A stretch of 16,582 bases of DNA from Planctomycetota bacterium (lineage in GTDB: Bacteria; Planctomycetota; Planctomycetia; Pirellulales; Pirellulaceae): the NCBI GenBank assembly GCA_026692885.1, contig JAPLNJ010000753.1, positions 1-16,582 of the forward strand, written 5' to 3'. Shown piece by piece: positions 5,660-14,380 of this stretch. A model generated the notes under the pieces. It was given only the letters and a program-made list of their open reading frames with translations, had not been told where the DNA came from and made no database searches. Position 1 is the first letter of the stretch; each line of letters opens with the position of its first letter. Both the position numbers and the translations under genes were made by a program.

Positions 5660-7366
5660 ATGTGGGCCAACGTGCGGAAACACCCGGAGCGGACGCCAGC
5701 CTTGGGTTTCTACGCGCAGGAAAACCCGGAAGTGTCCGACTGGGAAACGAAGTGGGCCGTCGAACACGGCATCTCGTTCTTCATCTACTGCTGGTATCGC
5801 AGCGTGCAGGGCGAACCGGTGAAGATGCGGTTCGGCACGGCGATTCACGACGCCCTGCTGAAGTCGAAATTCGTGGACCAGATGAAGTTCACGATCATGT
5901 GGGAGAACCAAGCCCGTGGGCAAGCGGGCGTGGCCGACGAACGCGATTTGCTGGACAACCTGCTGCCGTTCTGGATCGACAACTACTTCCGGCAGCCCAG
6001 CTACCTGAAGATCGACGGCCGGCCGGTGCTGTTCATCTACCGCCCGGAGTTTCTGATCCAGGATTTGGGCGGCGTGGACCACGTGACCCGCGCGCTGGAG
6101 CGCATGCGGCAAGCGTGTCGGGCGGCAGGCTTTTCCGGTTTGACGATCCTCGGCGAGTATCGCGGGCTGGATCCCAACCATCTGCGACTTATGAAGCAGC
6201 TGGGTCTCGACTACACCTTCGCTTACTGCTGGCATGTGCAGAACAATCCCACGCCTCAGCAGGCGATCGAGACGCAGTTTCAGTCGATCGGCAAGACGCA
6301 AGAGTTGGCCATCCTGCCGCAAGTGGTGACCGTCTCGCAGGGTTGGAGCGGCTGGCAAGATGAAGGCAGTATTTGGACGATCCCGCCGCGCGACTACGAA
6401 ACGCTGTTGCAGCGCGCCAAGGATTTCGTCGCGACCGTACCGCCCGACCAACTCGGCAGCCGTATGCTGCTGCTGGACAATTGGAACGAGTGGGGCGAGG
6501 GGCATTACATCGCGCCGTACCGCGAGTTCGGCTTCGGCTACCTGGACGCCGTTCGCAAGATTTTCTCGACAGCGCCCGAATCGCACCTCGACCTGCTGCC
6601 CGAAGACATCGGCCGAGGGCCGTACGACGCGGCGTATCGGACTTGGCTGCACCAAGCCGAAAGCCTGCGGCAGTTGCTGCGGGAACGACGAGTCAAGACC
6701 GGCGTGCCAGAAGACGGCCTGATTGGCTGGTGGGCGTTCGATGAGCCATTGGACAGCCCCGTCGCCCTCGATTCGTCGGGCCACCGGCGGGGCGGCAGGC
6801 TGCGGGACGCCGCCCGGGCCGTCGGCATCGATGGCCAGGCGCTCGTCTGTCAGGGCGGCTGCGTCGTGGTCGACAGCGATCGGTCGCTGTCGACGCCGGA
6901 GGCTTTGAGCATCGCCTGCTGGGTCAAGACCGACGTCGCCGGGCAGAACGACAAGTGGTTCGTCAACCGCATCTTTGGCGGTGGCACCGCAACCGGATAT
7001 CGTTTGGGTCTGCAGGCAGGCAAGCTCTGTTTCGCTGTCCCACTGACCGATTGGAGTCACCACTTGCGCGCGAATGTCGACTTGCCGATCGGCCGCTGGA
7101 CCCACATCGCCGGCACGTTCGACGGCCGGACGATGCGGATCTACGTCGACGGGCAGGAGCAGGGCGCGCTGGAACGTCCGGGTCCTGTTCGCCCCAACGA
7201 TTTTCCGCTGTGTCTCGGGTCGTACGACGTCGGACACGCCGCGCATTTCCAGGGGCTGCTGGACGAAGTCACGTTGTACGCCCGAGCTCTGACCGCCGCC
7301 GAGATCCTCGCCCAGTTCCAGAGGTTTGGGACGGGAACAAAGAACGGCGGCGACGAGCGAAAATAG
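5660..7366 (+). CDS. WbsX/GH99-like glycan-active protein with C-terminal LamG domain (main part of frame-broken gene)
   Basis: This ORF has 568 residues from the first ATG, but the same frame is already coding-like from 5609 (LIGAHHCPLWEADQPQ). The start of the original protein is therefore at 4953 and this is its C-terminal part. Residues about 1-330 match the WbsX / glycosyl hydrolase 99-like fold: ALGFYAQENPEVSDWETKWA, HGISFFIYCWYR, YLKIDGRPVLFIYRPEF, and the hallmark WNEWGEGHYIAPYREFGFGY near 270-290. Members act on glycans, as endo-mannanase-like hydrolases or in polysaccharide biosynthesis clusters. Residues about 370-560 form a LamG/concanavalin-like beta-sandwich (GLIGWWAFDE, then WTHIAGTFDGRTMRIYVDG, then LLDEVTLYARALTAAEI), probably for carbohydrate binding. 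The likely site is periplasmic or extracellular. The heparinase-like gene follows on the same strand after 200 bp. No ribosome-binding site precedes 5660. Confidence 0.85.
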   Translation: MWANVRKHPERTPALGFYAQENPEVSDWETKWAVEHGISFFIYCWYRSVQGEPVKMRFGTAIHDALLKSKFVDQMKFTIMWENQARGQAGVADERDLLDNLLPFWIDNYFRQPSYLKIDGRPVLFIYRPEFLIQDLGGVDHVTRALERMRQACRAAGFSGLTILGEYRGLDPNHLRLMKQLGLDYTFAYCWHVQNNPTPQQAIETQFQSIGKTQELAILPQVVTVSQGWSGWQDEGSIWTIPPRDYETLLQRAKDFVATVPPDQLGSRMLLLDNWNEWGEGHYIAPYREFGFGYLDAVRKIFSTAPESHLDLLPEDIGRGPYDAAYRTWLHQAESLRQLLRERRVKTGVPEDGLIGWWAFDEPLDSPVALDSSGHRRGGRLRDAARAVGIDGQALVCQGGCVVVDSDRSLSTPEALSIACWVKTDVAGQNDKWFVNRIFGGGTATGYRLGLQAGKLCFAVPLTDWSHHLRANVDLPIGRWTHIAGTFDGRTMRIYVDGQEQGALERPGPVRPNDFPLCLGSYDVGHAAHFQGLLDEVTLYARALTAAEILAQFQRFGTGTKNGGDERK

Positions 7367-7390
7367 CTCGTACCAATATGGGCCGCCATC

Positions 7391-7508
7391 CTAGGCGAGC
7401 GGCAGAAAATAACTTACCCGTAGGTCGGCCTTTCTAGGCCGATCGGGACGGTCTTGGAAGACCATCCTACATTAAGTCGGGTAAGCTATTTCCTGCCGCT
7501 CGCCCTAG
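7391..7508. repeat. nested palindromic intergenic repeat
   Basis: The outer arms 7391-7420 and 7478-7508 (CTAGGCGAGCGGCAGAAAAT and beyond) are complementary apart from two mismatches and one gap. Inside lie two small perfect hairpins, CGGCCT-TTCT-AGGCCG (7426-7441) and GGTCTT-GG-AAGACC (7450-7463), themselves framed by GTAGG (7420-7424) and CCTAC (7466-7470). The structure fills most of the 200-bp gap between the GH99-like and heparinase-like genes. It could fold in the mRNA if the two are co-transcribed. Confidence 0.85.
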
Positions 7509-7566
7509 CGATGCTGGCAAGTTGCGAGGAAACGGCCTGCGTCTACGATTTACGGGGAGCCCAACC

Positions 7567-9942
7567 ATGAAGAAATCTGCTTGCCGAAGCCTGGTGATCG
7601 TCCTGTCTCTGGTCGCGTTGGCCTGGGCTGGCGAGCCCCCGGTCGTACTCGATCCTCCGCCGGATGCGACGCAGAAGCCGTACTCGCCGGCGGACGAGCA
7701 GGTGGTCCAGGTCACACCACCGCCGTTCCTGTGGGTATCTGCGAAAAAGGACAGCACCTACATCCTGCAAGTTTCGACCACGAGGACCTTCGCCGACGAG
7801 GCCACACGTACGTTCGGCAACCTGCACCGTTCAGTGTTCGTGCCGTCCCAACTCTTGCCGCCGGGACAATGGTTCTGGCGGTACGGCATCCAGACGCAGG
7901 ATCTTCCCATTTTCGGCCGGCCGCGGCCGTTCACGATCTCGCAGGATGCCCGGACATTTCCCTTTCCCGATTGGGACCAGGTCGTCCAGCGCGTGCCGCG
8001 TGCGCGGCCGCGGTTGTTCTTTCCCGGCCAACGACTGGAATATGTCCGCCAGTTGGCCGCCGGTATACTGAAGCCGGTGATCGTCGGATTGGTGGCCGCC
8101 TGCGAGCGGGAGATCGGTCGAGACTTAGTCGCCGAACCGGGCAGCGCTCCGCGGGGAGCGGACTACGGGCCGTGGGCAGTCAACGTGATGCGCACGACTC
8201 GGCCGCCCATGGACGTCATGGAACGCTGTGCCTTGGCGTATCTGGTAACGGGTCACGAGCGACTCGGCCGGGAGGCCAAGCGGCGTCTCCAGCATTTCTT
8301 TTCCTGGGACCCCAACGGGCCGACCAGCTTTTTCGCCTATGACGAGCCGCCCATGTGGATGATGATGCGCGGCACGCGCGCCTACGACTGGACCTACGAT
8401 CTCTTCACTCCGACCGAGCGTGCCTCAATCGAAGCGAACATGAGAATCCGCGCGGCCCAATTCCAGAAACGGCTGGAGCAACTGCCCTTCGAGAGCCGCC
8501 CCTACGATAGCCACGCCGGGCGGCTGCCGGGATTCTTGGGCGAGTGTGCTTTGTCGTTCCTACACGAGTGGCCCGAAGCTCGGGACTGGCTCCAGTACGC
8601 CACGCTGTTGTACTACACCTCGTATCCGGCCTGGGGCGACGACGATGGCGGCTGGCAGGAAGGTCCCGGCTACTGGGGCGCCTACATGCAATTCGCCCTG
8701 CACTACGTGGTCGCCTTGCGCGAAGCCGCGGGCATCGATCTCATGCAGAAACCATTCTTCCGTAACACGCCGTTCTACGGGCTGTACACGGCCACGCCCT
8801 ACCACCAGCACAGCCCGTTTGGCGACGGCCAGACCAGCAGCCCGCGCGGTCTGGGTCAGTTGCTGTACGTCTTCTCGACATTAACTCAGAATTCGGACCT
8901 GCGCTGGTACGCCGAGGAATCGAAGGTGACGATCGGCGCCGACGTCTTGAGTCTGGCCACCTACGACCCCCAATTGATGGCGCGGCGGCCGCTGGACCTG
9001 CCGCCGGCGCGGAGTTTCCCCGCCGTGGGCTTGGCCTCCTTTCACACGGCTCTGGGCGACCGGGAGCGCGACATCAGCTTCCTGCTGCGCAGCAGTCCCT
9101 ACGGCGGCGTCAGCCACGGACATGCCGACCAGAATGCCTACGTGATCGAAGCCTTCGGCCGCGGGTTGGCGATTGCCACGGGGTACTATCCTTGGTACGG
9201 CTCGCCGCACCACGACCAGTGGACGCGGGCGACTCAGGCCGTCAACAGCAGCCTGGTCGACGGCCAAGGTCAGGTGGGTCGTCGCGTGGCTGCCCACGGC
9301 CAGTTGACCGCGTTCGACTCGGTGGACGGCTACGACTATGCCGAGGGCGAGGCGGCGCCGGCCTACCTGGGTCGGCTGGAGCGTTTTCGCCGCCACGTGG
9401 TGCATGTGCGGCCAGGCGCCTTCGTCCTGTTTGACGATCTACAGTCGCCGCAGCCCACCCGGTTCCAGTGGTTGCTGCACGCCTACAACCGGATCGCCGT
9501 GGACGAGGCCAGCCGCGTGCTCCAGGTCGAAAATGCGCCGGCGGCCATGCGCGTGCAGCTGCTGTTGCCCGGCCAAGTGAGCTTCAGCCAGACAGACAAG
9601 TACACTCCGGAGCCCGAGTCGGTGACGCGGGAGTGGACGAACACTTGGCACTTGACGGCCAGCACGGTCGAGGCGGCACGCAGTACGCAGTTCCTGGCCG
9701 TGCTGCTGGTCCATCGTCAGGGGCAGGCGGACACGCTGCCGAAGGTCGAGTTGCTGCCGGGCACCGGGGCCGTCGGTGTCCGTTTGACCGCTCCGAATGG
9801 GCAGCAAGACGTGGTGGTGTTCCGCACGGACCCGCAGGCCAACACCGTGTCCTGTGGCGGCGTCGAAAGCACCAGTCGGGTCTTCGCCCAAGGTCACGAC
9901 ACGGACGGGCGGCTCCTGCGGAAGTTCGCCGCGGGCAAATGA
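7567..9942 (+). CDS. exported heparinase II/III-like polysaccharide lyase (DUF4962 + heparinase II/III domains)
   Basis: The product has 791 residues. MKKSACRSLVIVLSLVALAWA is a clear signal peptide. Residues about 25-125 form a beta-sandwich (VLDPPPDATQKPYS, then VTPPPFLWVSAKKDSTYILQ) of the DUF4962 type. Residues about 150-480 form an alpha/alpha toroid rich in aromatic residues (RGTRAYDWTYDLFT, then GGWQEGPGYWGAYMQFALHY). From about 490 comes the heparinase II/III beta-sandwich with H517-G-H519-AD in SHGHADQNAYVIEAFGRGLA, followed by GYYPWYGSPHHDQW. Such enzymes cleave uronic-acid polysaccharides by beta-elimination in the periplasm; the substrate cannot be told. The ATG at 7567 is preceded by GGAG (7556-7559) with a 7-nt spacer, which decides this start over upstream in-frame codons. 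The neighbouring GH99/LamG gene suggests a shared substrate. Confidence 0.92.
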   Translation: MKKSACRSLVIVLSLVALAWAGEPPVVLDPPPDATQKPYSPADEQVVQVTPPPFLWVSAKKDSTYILQVSTTRTFADEATRTFGNLHRSVFVPSQLLPPGQWFWRYGIQTQDLPIFGRPRPFTISQDARTFPFPDWDQVVQRVPRARPRLFFPGQRLEYVRQLAAGILKPVIVGLVAACEREIGRDLVAEPGSAPRGADYGPWAVNVMRTTRPPMDVMERCALAYLVTGHERLGREAKRRLQHFFSWDPNGPTSFFAYDEPPMWMMMRGTRAYDWTYDLFTPTERASIEANMRIRAAQFQKRLEQLPFESRPYDSHAGRLPGFLGECALSFLHEWPEARDWLQYATLLYYTSYPAWGDDDGGWQEGPGYWGAYMQFALHYVVALREAAGIDLMQKPFFRNTPFYGLYTATPYHQHSPFGDGQTSSPRGLGQLLYVFSTLTQNSDLRWYAEESKVTIGADVLSLATYDPQLMARRPLDLPPARSFPAVGLASFHTALGDRERDISFLLRSSPYGGVSHGHADQNAYVIEAFGRGLAIATGYYPWYGSPHHDQWTRATQAVNSSLVDGQGQVGRRVAAHGQLTAFDSVDGYDYAEGEAAPAYLGRLERFRRHVVHVRPGAFVLFDDLQSPQPTRFQWLLHAYNRIAVDEASRVLQVENAPAAMRVQLLLPGQVSFSQTDKYTPEPESVTREWTNTWHLTASTVEAARSTQFLAVLLVHRQGQADTLPKVELLPGTGAVGVRLTAPNGQQDVVVFRTDPQANTVSCGGVESTSRVFAQGHDTDGRLLRKFAAGK

Positions 9943-9966
9943 TGGCCCATTTCGGAGTCCGAGGTT

Positions 9967-10075
9967 GCCAATGGAATGGGAGGGCGACAGAAGGGGAGGG
10001 CGAGGCTCCTGCCGAGCCGGTCGCGCCCCACGGCTCGGCAGGAGCCTCGCCCTCCCAGCTTGGCATTCCGTTGGC
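9967..10075. repeat. nested GAGGCTCCTGCC palindrome
   Basis: The inner arms 9994-10019 and 10031-10056 are perfectly complementary over 26 bp around an 11-nt loop. The core is GAGGGCGAGGCTCCTGCCGA. An outer pair, GCCAATGGAATG (9967-9978) and CATTCCGTTGGC (10064-10075), matches at 11 of 12 positions and encloses it. The block lies between the convergent heparinase-like and decarboxylase genes, so transcription termination is a plausible role, although no T-run follows. In translation it yields EGEAPAEP / GSAGASPS peptides, a familiar spurious product of this repeat family. Confidence 0.9.
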
Positions 10076-10136
10076 TTCGCAGGACTCCGTAAGACCTCGC
10101 ACCTCAGCGACCGGTCATATCCGCAGATCCGCTCGT

Positions 10137-11666
10137 CTAAGACGCGCCGGCCTCGGCCAACAACTGTTGTCCTTGTTCGCGCAGTGCGTTCAGCAGCCGA
10201 TCGAGGTGGTCCGGGCCGGTCAGGGGGTTGATGATCGTCACCCGCAGTGCGCCGACGCCGTTTAGACGTGTGGAGACGATGTAGAATTCGCCGGACTGGA
10301 TCAAGCGGCGTCGCACTTCGAATTGGAATTGCCCCAACTGCTCCGGCGACGCAGCTCGCAGGGCGGCGGGCACGTGCCGAAAGACGACGATGTTGCATTG
10401 CGGCTCGTGTAGGGGCACGAAATCCGGTTGGGCCGACAGCTTCTCGTACAGCGTCCGGCCCATGCTAAACGTCACGTCGACCAAGTCGGCCAGCAACTGC
10501 GGACCGAACAACGACCACACGCCCCACAAGCCAAACACCGCCGCTCGCTTGGTGCACTCGACGGTCTGCAAGCCGCTGTCGTATTCCGCCAAGCCCGGCG
10601 CCGTGGGATCGAACAGATACGGTGCGTCCTGCCGAAACGCCTCGAAGCGGTGCGCCACGTTCTTATACAACACGAACGCGCACAAGCCAGGAACGAACAG
10701 CATCTTGTGGGCGTCCCAGATCAGGCTGTCCGCCTCGCCCAACCCATCCACCAGATGCCGGTATCGCGCGCTCAGCATCGCGGAACCACCATGCGCCGCA
10801 TCGACGTGCAGCCACACGCCATATCGCCGGCAGACGTCGGTAATGTCGGGCAGCACGTCGAAGGCCCCGATCGGTGTGGCACAGGCACAGGCCACCACGG
10901 CCACCACCGGCTGGTTCTTCGCCCGCAGATCACGTAGGGTCTCCTCCAACCGCTGCGGATCCATGCGACGACGATCGTCCAATCCCGCGCGGACGACCTG
11001 GTTGGTACCCAATCCCATGATGCCCGCTGCCCGTGACACACCGTAGTGCACGTCCTGGTGGACGACCAGCACCGGCGGCAGACCCGGCCGCGCCACGCCG
11101 CGTTCCCAGCAATCGCCCAACGTCACGTTCCGGGCTGTCAGCAGGGCGGTCAGATTCGCCAACGAACCGCCGTGCGTCACCAATCCGGCGAAATCACCCG
11201 GATGCCAGCCGAGTTGCTCGCCCAGGCGTTGGATCATCGCCCGTTCCACCGACGTCGACCACGGTCCCATCTCGTAGATCGCCATGACCTGGTTCATCAC
11301 CGAGCCCACGGCGTCGAACAAGCCAGCCAGCGGCACCGGCGCGGGAACTTGGTGGCCGATGTATCGTGGATCGTGCAGGTTGTTGCCGCGGCTGAGCATG
11401 ATCTGCACAAGTTCCCCAAACCGCTGGGTCCAGGCCTCGACCGTGGCATCCAGTGGCAGAGCCCCATCCGCCAGGTCGAGTGCCTGACGTACGTTCTCCG
11501 GCGGGTCCACCCACGGCAAGACTTGTCCCAGGGATGCCTGGACGGCCGTCAGGTGGTCTGCCAGCAATTCGGCCAGCCGGTGTCCGGCAGAACGCAGCAA
11601 TTCGGGATCATAGACAGCTTGGATTCGCCGCCGAGCTTCGCCCATGTCGGTAGGTAACGGAATCAT
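10137..11666 (-). CDS. PLP-dependent group II amino-acid decarboxylase
   Basis: The product has 509 residues from ATG 11666. This is the pyridoxal-dependent decarboxylase family (PF00282-like): aromatic amino acid, diaminobutyrate, glutamate or cysteine-sulfinate decarboxylases. The PLP-binding lysine is K321 in WDAHKMLFVPGLCAF. The cofactor-contacting motif HVDAAHGGS lies about 25 residues before it. The N-terminal half shows RYIGHQVPAPVPLAGLFDAV and THGGSLANLTALLTARN. The substrate cannot be read from the sequence. The longer frame up to 11759 begins in a repeat-like hairpin (CCCCGG-TACT-CCGGGG, 11691-11706), so I reject that start. The family domain begins soon after 11666 (PELLRSAGHRLAELLADHL). 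A perfect 11-bp dyad lies 74-96 bp upstream. The gene stands alone on its strand and converges with the heparinase-like gene. Confidence 0.92.
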   Translation of the reverse strand: MIPLPTDMGEARRRIQAVYDPELLRSAGHRLAELLADHLTAVQASLGQVLPWVDPPENVRQALDLADGALPLDATVEAWTQRFGELVQIMLSRGNNLHDPRYIGHQVPAPVPLAGLFDAVGSVMNQVMAIYEMGPWSTSVERAMIQRLGEQLGWHPGDFAGLVTHGGSLANLTALLTARNVTLGDCWERGVARPGLPPVLVVHQDVHYGVSRAAGIMGLGTNQVVRAGLDDRRRMDPQRLEETLRDLRAKNQPVVAVVACACATPIGAFDVLPDITDVCRRYGVWLHVDAAHGGSAMLSARYRHLVDGLGEADSLIWDAHKMLFVPGLCAFVLYKNVAHRFEAFRQDAPYLFDPTAPGLAEYDSGLQTVECTKRAAVFGLWGVWSLFGPQLLADLVDVTFSMGRTLYEKLSAQPDFVPLHEPQCNIVVFRHVPAALRAASPEQLGQFQFEVRRRLIQSGEFYIVSTRLNGVGALRVTIINPLTGPDHLDRLLNALREQGQQLLAEAGAS

Positions 11667-11739
11667 CGTCGACGTGCCCTTCTCCCCTCGCCCCGGTACT
11701 CCGGGGAGAGGAATCGGGGGTGGACATTTCAGTAAACAA

Positions 11740-11762
11740 GATGTGCGCACCGTGCGCACATC
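11740..11762. promoter_or_regulatory. perfect 23-bp dyad, candidate operator
   Basis: GATGTGCGCAC (11740-11750) and GTGCGCACATC (11752-11762) are exact complements around a single central C. The short arms and odd-length centre fit a binding site for a dimeric regulator better than an RNA hairpin, because a 1-nt loop cannot form. It lies 74-96 bp upstream of the decarboxylase start and about 410 bp upstream of the esterase start. The decarboxylase is the likelier target. It is unlike the other, longer repeats in the gap. Confidence 0.5.
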
Positions 11763-11769
11763 GCACAGA

Positions 11770-11899
11770 CTTAGGACCGGCGAATCAATAACTGTCGGAT
11801 TTTCAAAGTAGTCATCACGCTCCGCCGTGATGACATGTCGTCACGGCGGAGCGTGACGACTACTATTCTTGCGACACTTATTGATTCGCCGGTCCTTAG
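11770..11899. repeat. nested palindrome with CACGCTCCGCCGTGA inner arms
   Basis: The outer arms AGGACCGGCGAATCAATAA (11773-11791) and its complement (11878-11896) match at 19 of 19 positions, and at 21 of 22 if extended to 11770 and 11899. The inner arms 11808-11834 and 11837-11863 (GTAGTCATCACGCTCCGCCG and beyond) match at 25 of 27 with only a 2-nt centre. A TGTCG/CGACA pair (11793-11797/11872-11876) continues the outer stem. The inner part resembles a repeat I recall as common in planctomycetes. The outer arms look like a second, independent palindrome into which it was inserted. Confidence 0.9.
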
Positions 11900-11904
11900 T
11901 TCCT

Positions 11905-12039
11905 GTAGGGTGCATCAAGCTCGCCCGAGCTCAAGGTGCATCGTCGCCAGCGGCAAGTGACGATGTCCAGTGTACGACGTTGGCCAACGCTTGCCGAGCG
12001 CCGCTGCACCAGGCGAACCGCTGGCTCGATGCACCCTAC
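11905..12039. repeat. GTAGGGTGCATC inverted repeat
   Basis: GTAGGGTGCATC (11905-11916) is exactly complementary to GATGCACCCTAC (12028-12039), enclosing about 111 bp. That enclosed stretch has further partial copies (GGTGCATCGTCGCC near 11935 and CTGCACCAGGCG near 12003). It starts 6 bp after the preceding nested palindrome ends. Confidence 0.75.
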
Positions 12040-12168
12040 GCGGCTGGATCTGCCGGACATTCTGTTGCGTGCCTCCACATCACGCTACACTATATTCGAC
12101 AATTTGCCAGGGACGTGACCACCGTGGGATCATTCCTGCAACCCGTCCACCTTCGAGGATCACTTACC

Positions 12169-14380
12169 ATGAGAACGTCCGGTCCGACTTACGTGCGTCG
12201 ATTCTGCTCGCGACTTGGATCGCGAGCCATCCTGGCGGTGGTCATGGTGTGGCTGCCGAGCAGCTCTCCAGCCGCGGGACCGCACGTGTTACCGGACGGC
12301 AAGGTACCGGCGGATAAGCGGTTGGAACCACCGAAGGACCTCGACGGTTACTTTCCTTTCACGCCGCCCAAATCGAAAGCGGAGTGGGAGCGGCGCGCCG
12401 AACAAGTGCGGCAACGCATCCTGGTCTCCGAAGGTCTCTGGCCCACCCCCGCCAAGACACCGCTGAATGCCGTGATTCACGGCCGCATCGAGCAACCCGA
12501 CTACACGGTCGAGAAGGTCTACTTCGAGAGTCTGCCCGGGTTCTACGTGACCGGGAACCTGTACCGGCCGAAGGGCAAGTCGGGCAAGCTGCCGGGCGTG
12601 CTGAATCCGCACGGGCATTGGCCCAACGGCCGCTTCTACGACTGCGGCGAAAAAGATGTCCAGGCGCAGATCTCGCAGGGCGCCGAACGTTTCGAAAACG
12701 GCGGACGCAGTCCGCTGCAATCCCGTTGCGTCCAACTGGCACGCATGGGCTGCGTGGCGTTCTTCTACGACATGATCGGGTACGCCGACAGCGTGCAGAT
12801 CTCGCAGTCCCTGGCGCATGGCTTCGCCAAACAGCGGCCGGAGATGAACACGGTCGAGAACTGGGGCCTATTCAGCCCGCCCGCGGAAGCCCACCTGCAG
12901 TCCGTGATGGGCCTGCAGACCTGGGATTCGATCCGGGCCTTGGACTTTCTGACCAGCCTGCCCGACGTGGATCCGGAACGCATCGCGGTGACCGGCGCCA
13001 GCGGGGGCGGAACGCAGACCTTCATCCTGAGTGCGATCGATCCGCGCGTGAAGGTCTCAATCCCGTGCGTCATGGTGTCCACGGCCATGCAAGGTGGCTG
13101 CACATGTGAGAACGCCAGCCTGCTCCGGGTGGACACCGGCAATGTTGAATTCGCCGCGTTGTTCGCGCCCAAGCCCTTGTGCCTGGTCTCGGCCAACGAC
13201 TGGACCAAGGAGATGGCGACGAAGGGGTTTCCGCAACTGCAAGAGCACTTCCAGTTGCTCGGCGTGCCGCAGAACGTGCAGCACAATCCCTATATCCATT
13301 TCCAGCACAACTACAACGCGGTCAGCCGACAGGCGATGTACCACTGGGTCAACGAGCATCTGAAACTCGGCCTGCCCACGCCGATTGTCGAGCAGGACTA
13401 TCCGCGGCTGACGGCCAAGGAACTGACCGTCTGGGACGAGCAGCACCCGAAGCCCGCGGGCGGCGATGAATTCGAGCGAGGCGTGCTACGCTGGTGGCAC
13501 GCCGATACACAGAAGCAAGTGGCCGCCGCGCAGCCCACCGACGCTGCCGCGCTACAGTGCTATCAAGATCTCGTGGGACGCGGCTTGAATACGGTCATCG
13601 GGCGCGGCTTATCCGCAGCCGACGAGGTGACCGCCGCGCAGATCGTGAAGACCGACAGTGGCGACTTCTTTACCATCACGGGACTGTTGCTCCACAAATC
13701 GCATGGCGAGGAACTGCCCGTCGTGCTGCTGCAGCCGAAGCAGGCCACGTCGCGAGTGGCCATCTGGCTGCACCCGGACGGCAAGGCGGGTCTGTTTCAG
13801 GAGGACGGCCAACCCCAACCGCCGATTCGTCGATTACTGGCGGCCGGCGTGGCGGTCGCCGGCGCGGACTTGCTGTTCCAGGGGGAATTCCTGGCGGATG
13901 GTAAGCCGGTCACGCAAACCCGTCGCGTGAAGAACCCGCGGGAAGCCGCCGCGTTTACCTTCGGCTACAACTCCACATTGTTTGCGCAGCGCGTCCACGA
14001 CGTGCTGACGGTCATCAGTTTCGTGCGTCATCACGAATCGAAACCCGCCGAGATCTACTTGGTCGGACTCGCCGGCGCCGGCCCCTGGGCGGCCGCGGCG
14101 CGCGCGGTGGCTCGTGACGCGGTGGCCAAAGCGGTCATCGACACGGCCGGATTCCGGTTCGGCAAAGTGTTGGACCTGCAGGCACCTGAGTTCCTGCCCG
14201 GCGGCGCCAAGTATGACGACCTGCCCGGCCTGCTGGCCGTCGCCGCACCGAACCCCCTCTGGCTCGCTGGCGAAGGCGCGGCAGCTCCTCAGCCGATTCT
14301 CGCCGCCTACCGCGCCGCCAGCGCGGAACGGAAACTGGTCACGTTCGGAGGAACGCCCGCCGAGCAATCCGACGCCGCGG

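Larger units (their letters stand above)
11667..12168. other. gene-free divergent intergenic region packed with palindromes
   Basis: These 502 bp separate the divergent decarboxylase and esterase genes and must hold both promoters. From left to right they contain a CCCCGG/CCGGGG hairpin (11691-11706), a perfect 11-bp dyad (11740-11762), a nested palindrome (11770-11899) and a GTAGGGTGCATC inverted repeat (11905-12039). About 130 bp of ordinary sequence then precede the esterase start. I see no credible gene here; in-frame upstream codons of the esterase ORF merely read through the repeats. A TATATT at 12091-12096 is a weak -10 candidate for the esterase. Confidence 0.75.

Noticed and set aside
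5135..7246. 703-residue open frame on the minus strand
   Set aside because: It lies antisense to the GH99/LamG gene, which has clear domain motifs, and runs through palindrome E4. It has no recognisable domain and is a codon-bias shadow in GC-rich DNA.
9994..10231. small ORFs encoding EGEAPAEP / GSAGASPS peptides
   Set aside because: They arise only from translating the palindromic repeat, and similar peptides come from both strands. No ribosome-binding site or domain.
11667..11759. 31-codon N-terminal extension of the decarboxylase
   Set aside because: It reads through a CCCCGG/CCGGGG hairpin (CPPPIPLPG...) and is outside the family domain.
12065..12096. promoter for the esterase (TTGCGT and TATATT)
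   Set aside because: The spacing is 20 nt and the -35 is weak. Mentioned only within the intergenic entry.
11869..12168. 100-codon N-terminal extension of the esterase
   Set aside because: The extension is translated repeat DNA, and a signal peptide starts at ATG 12169.
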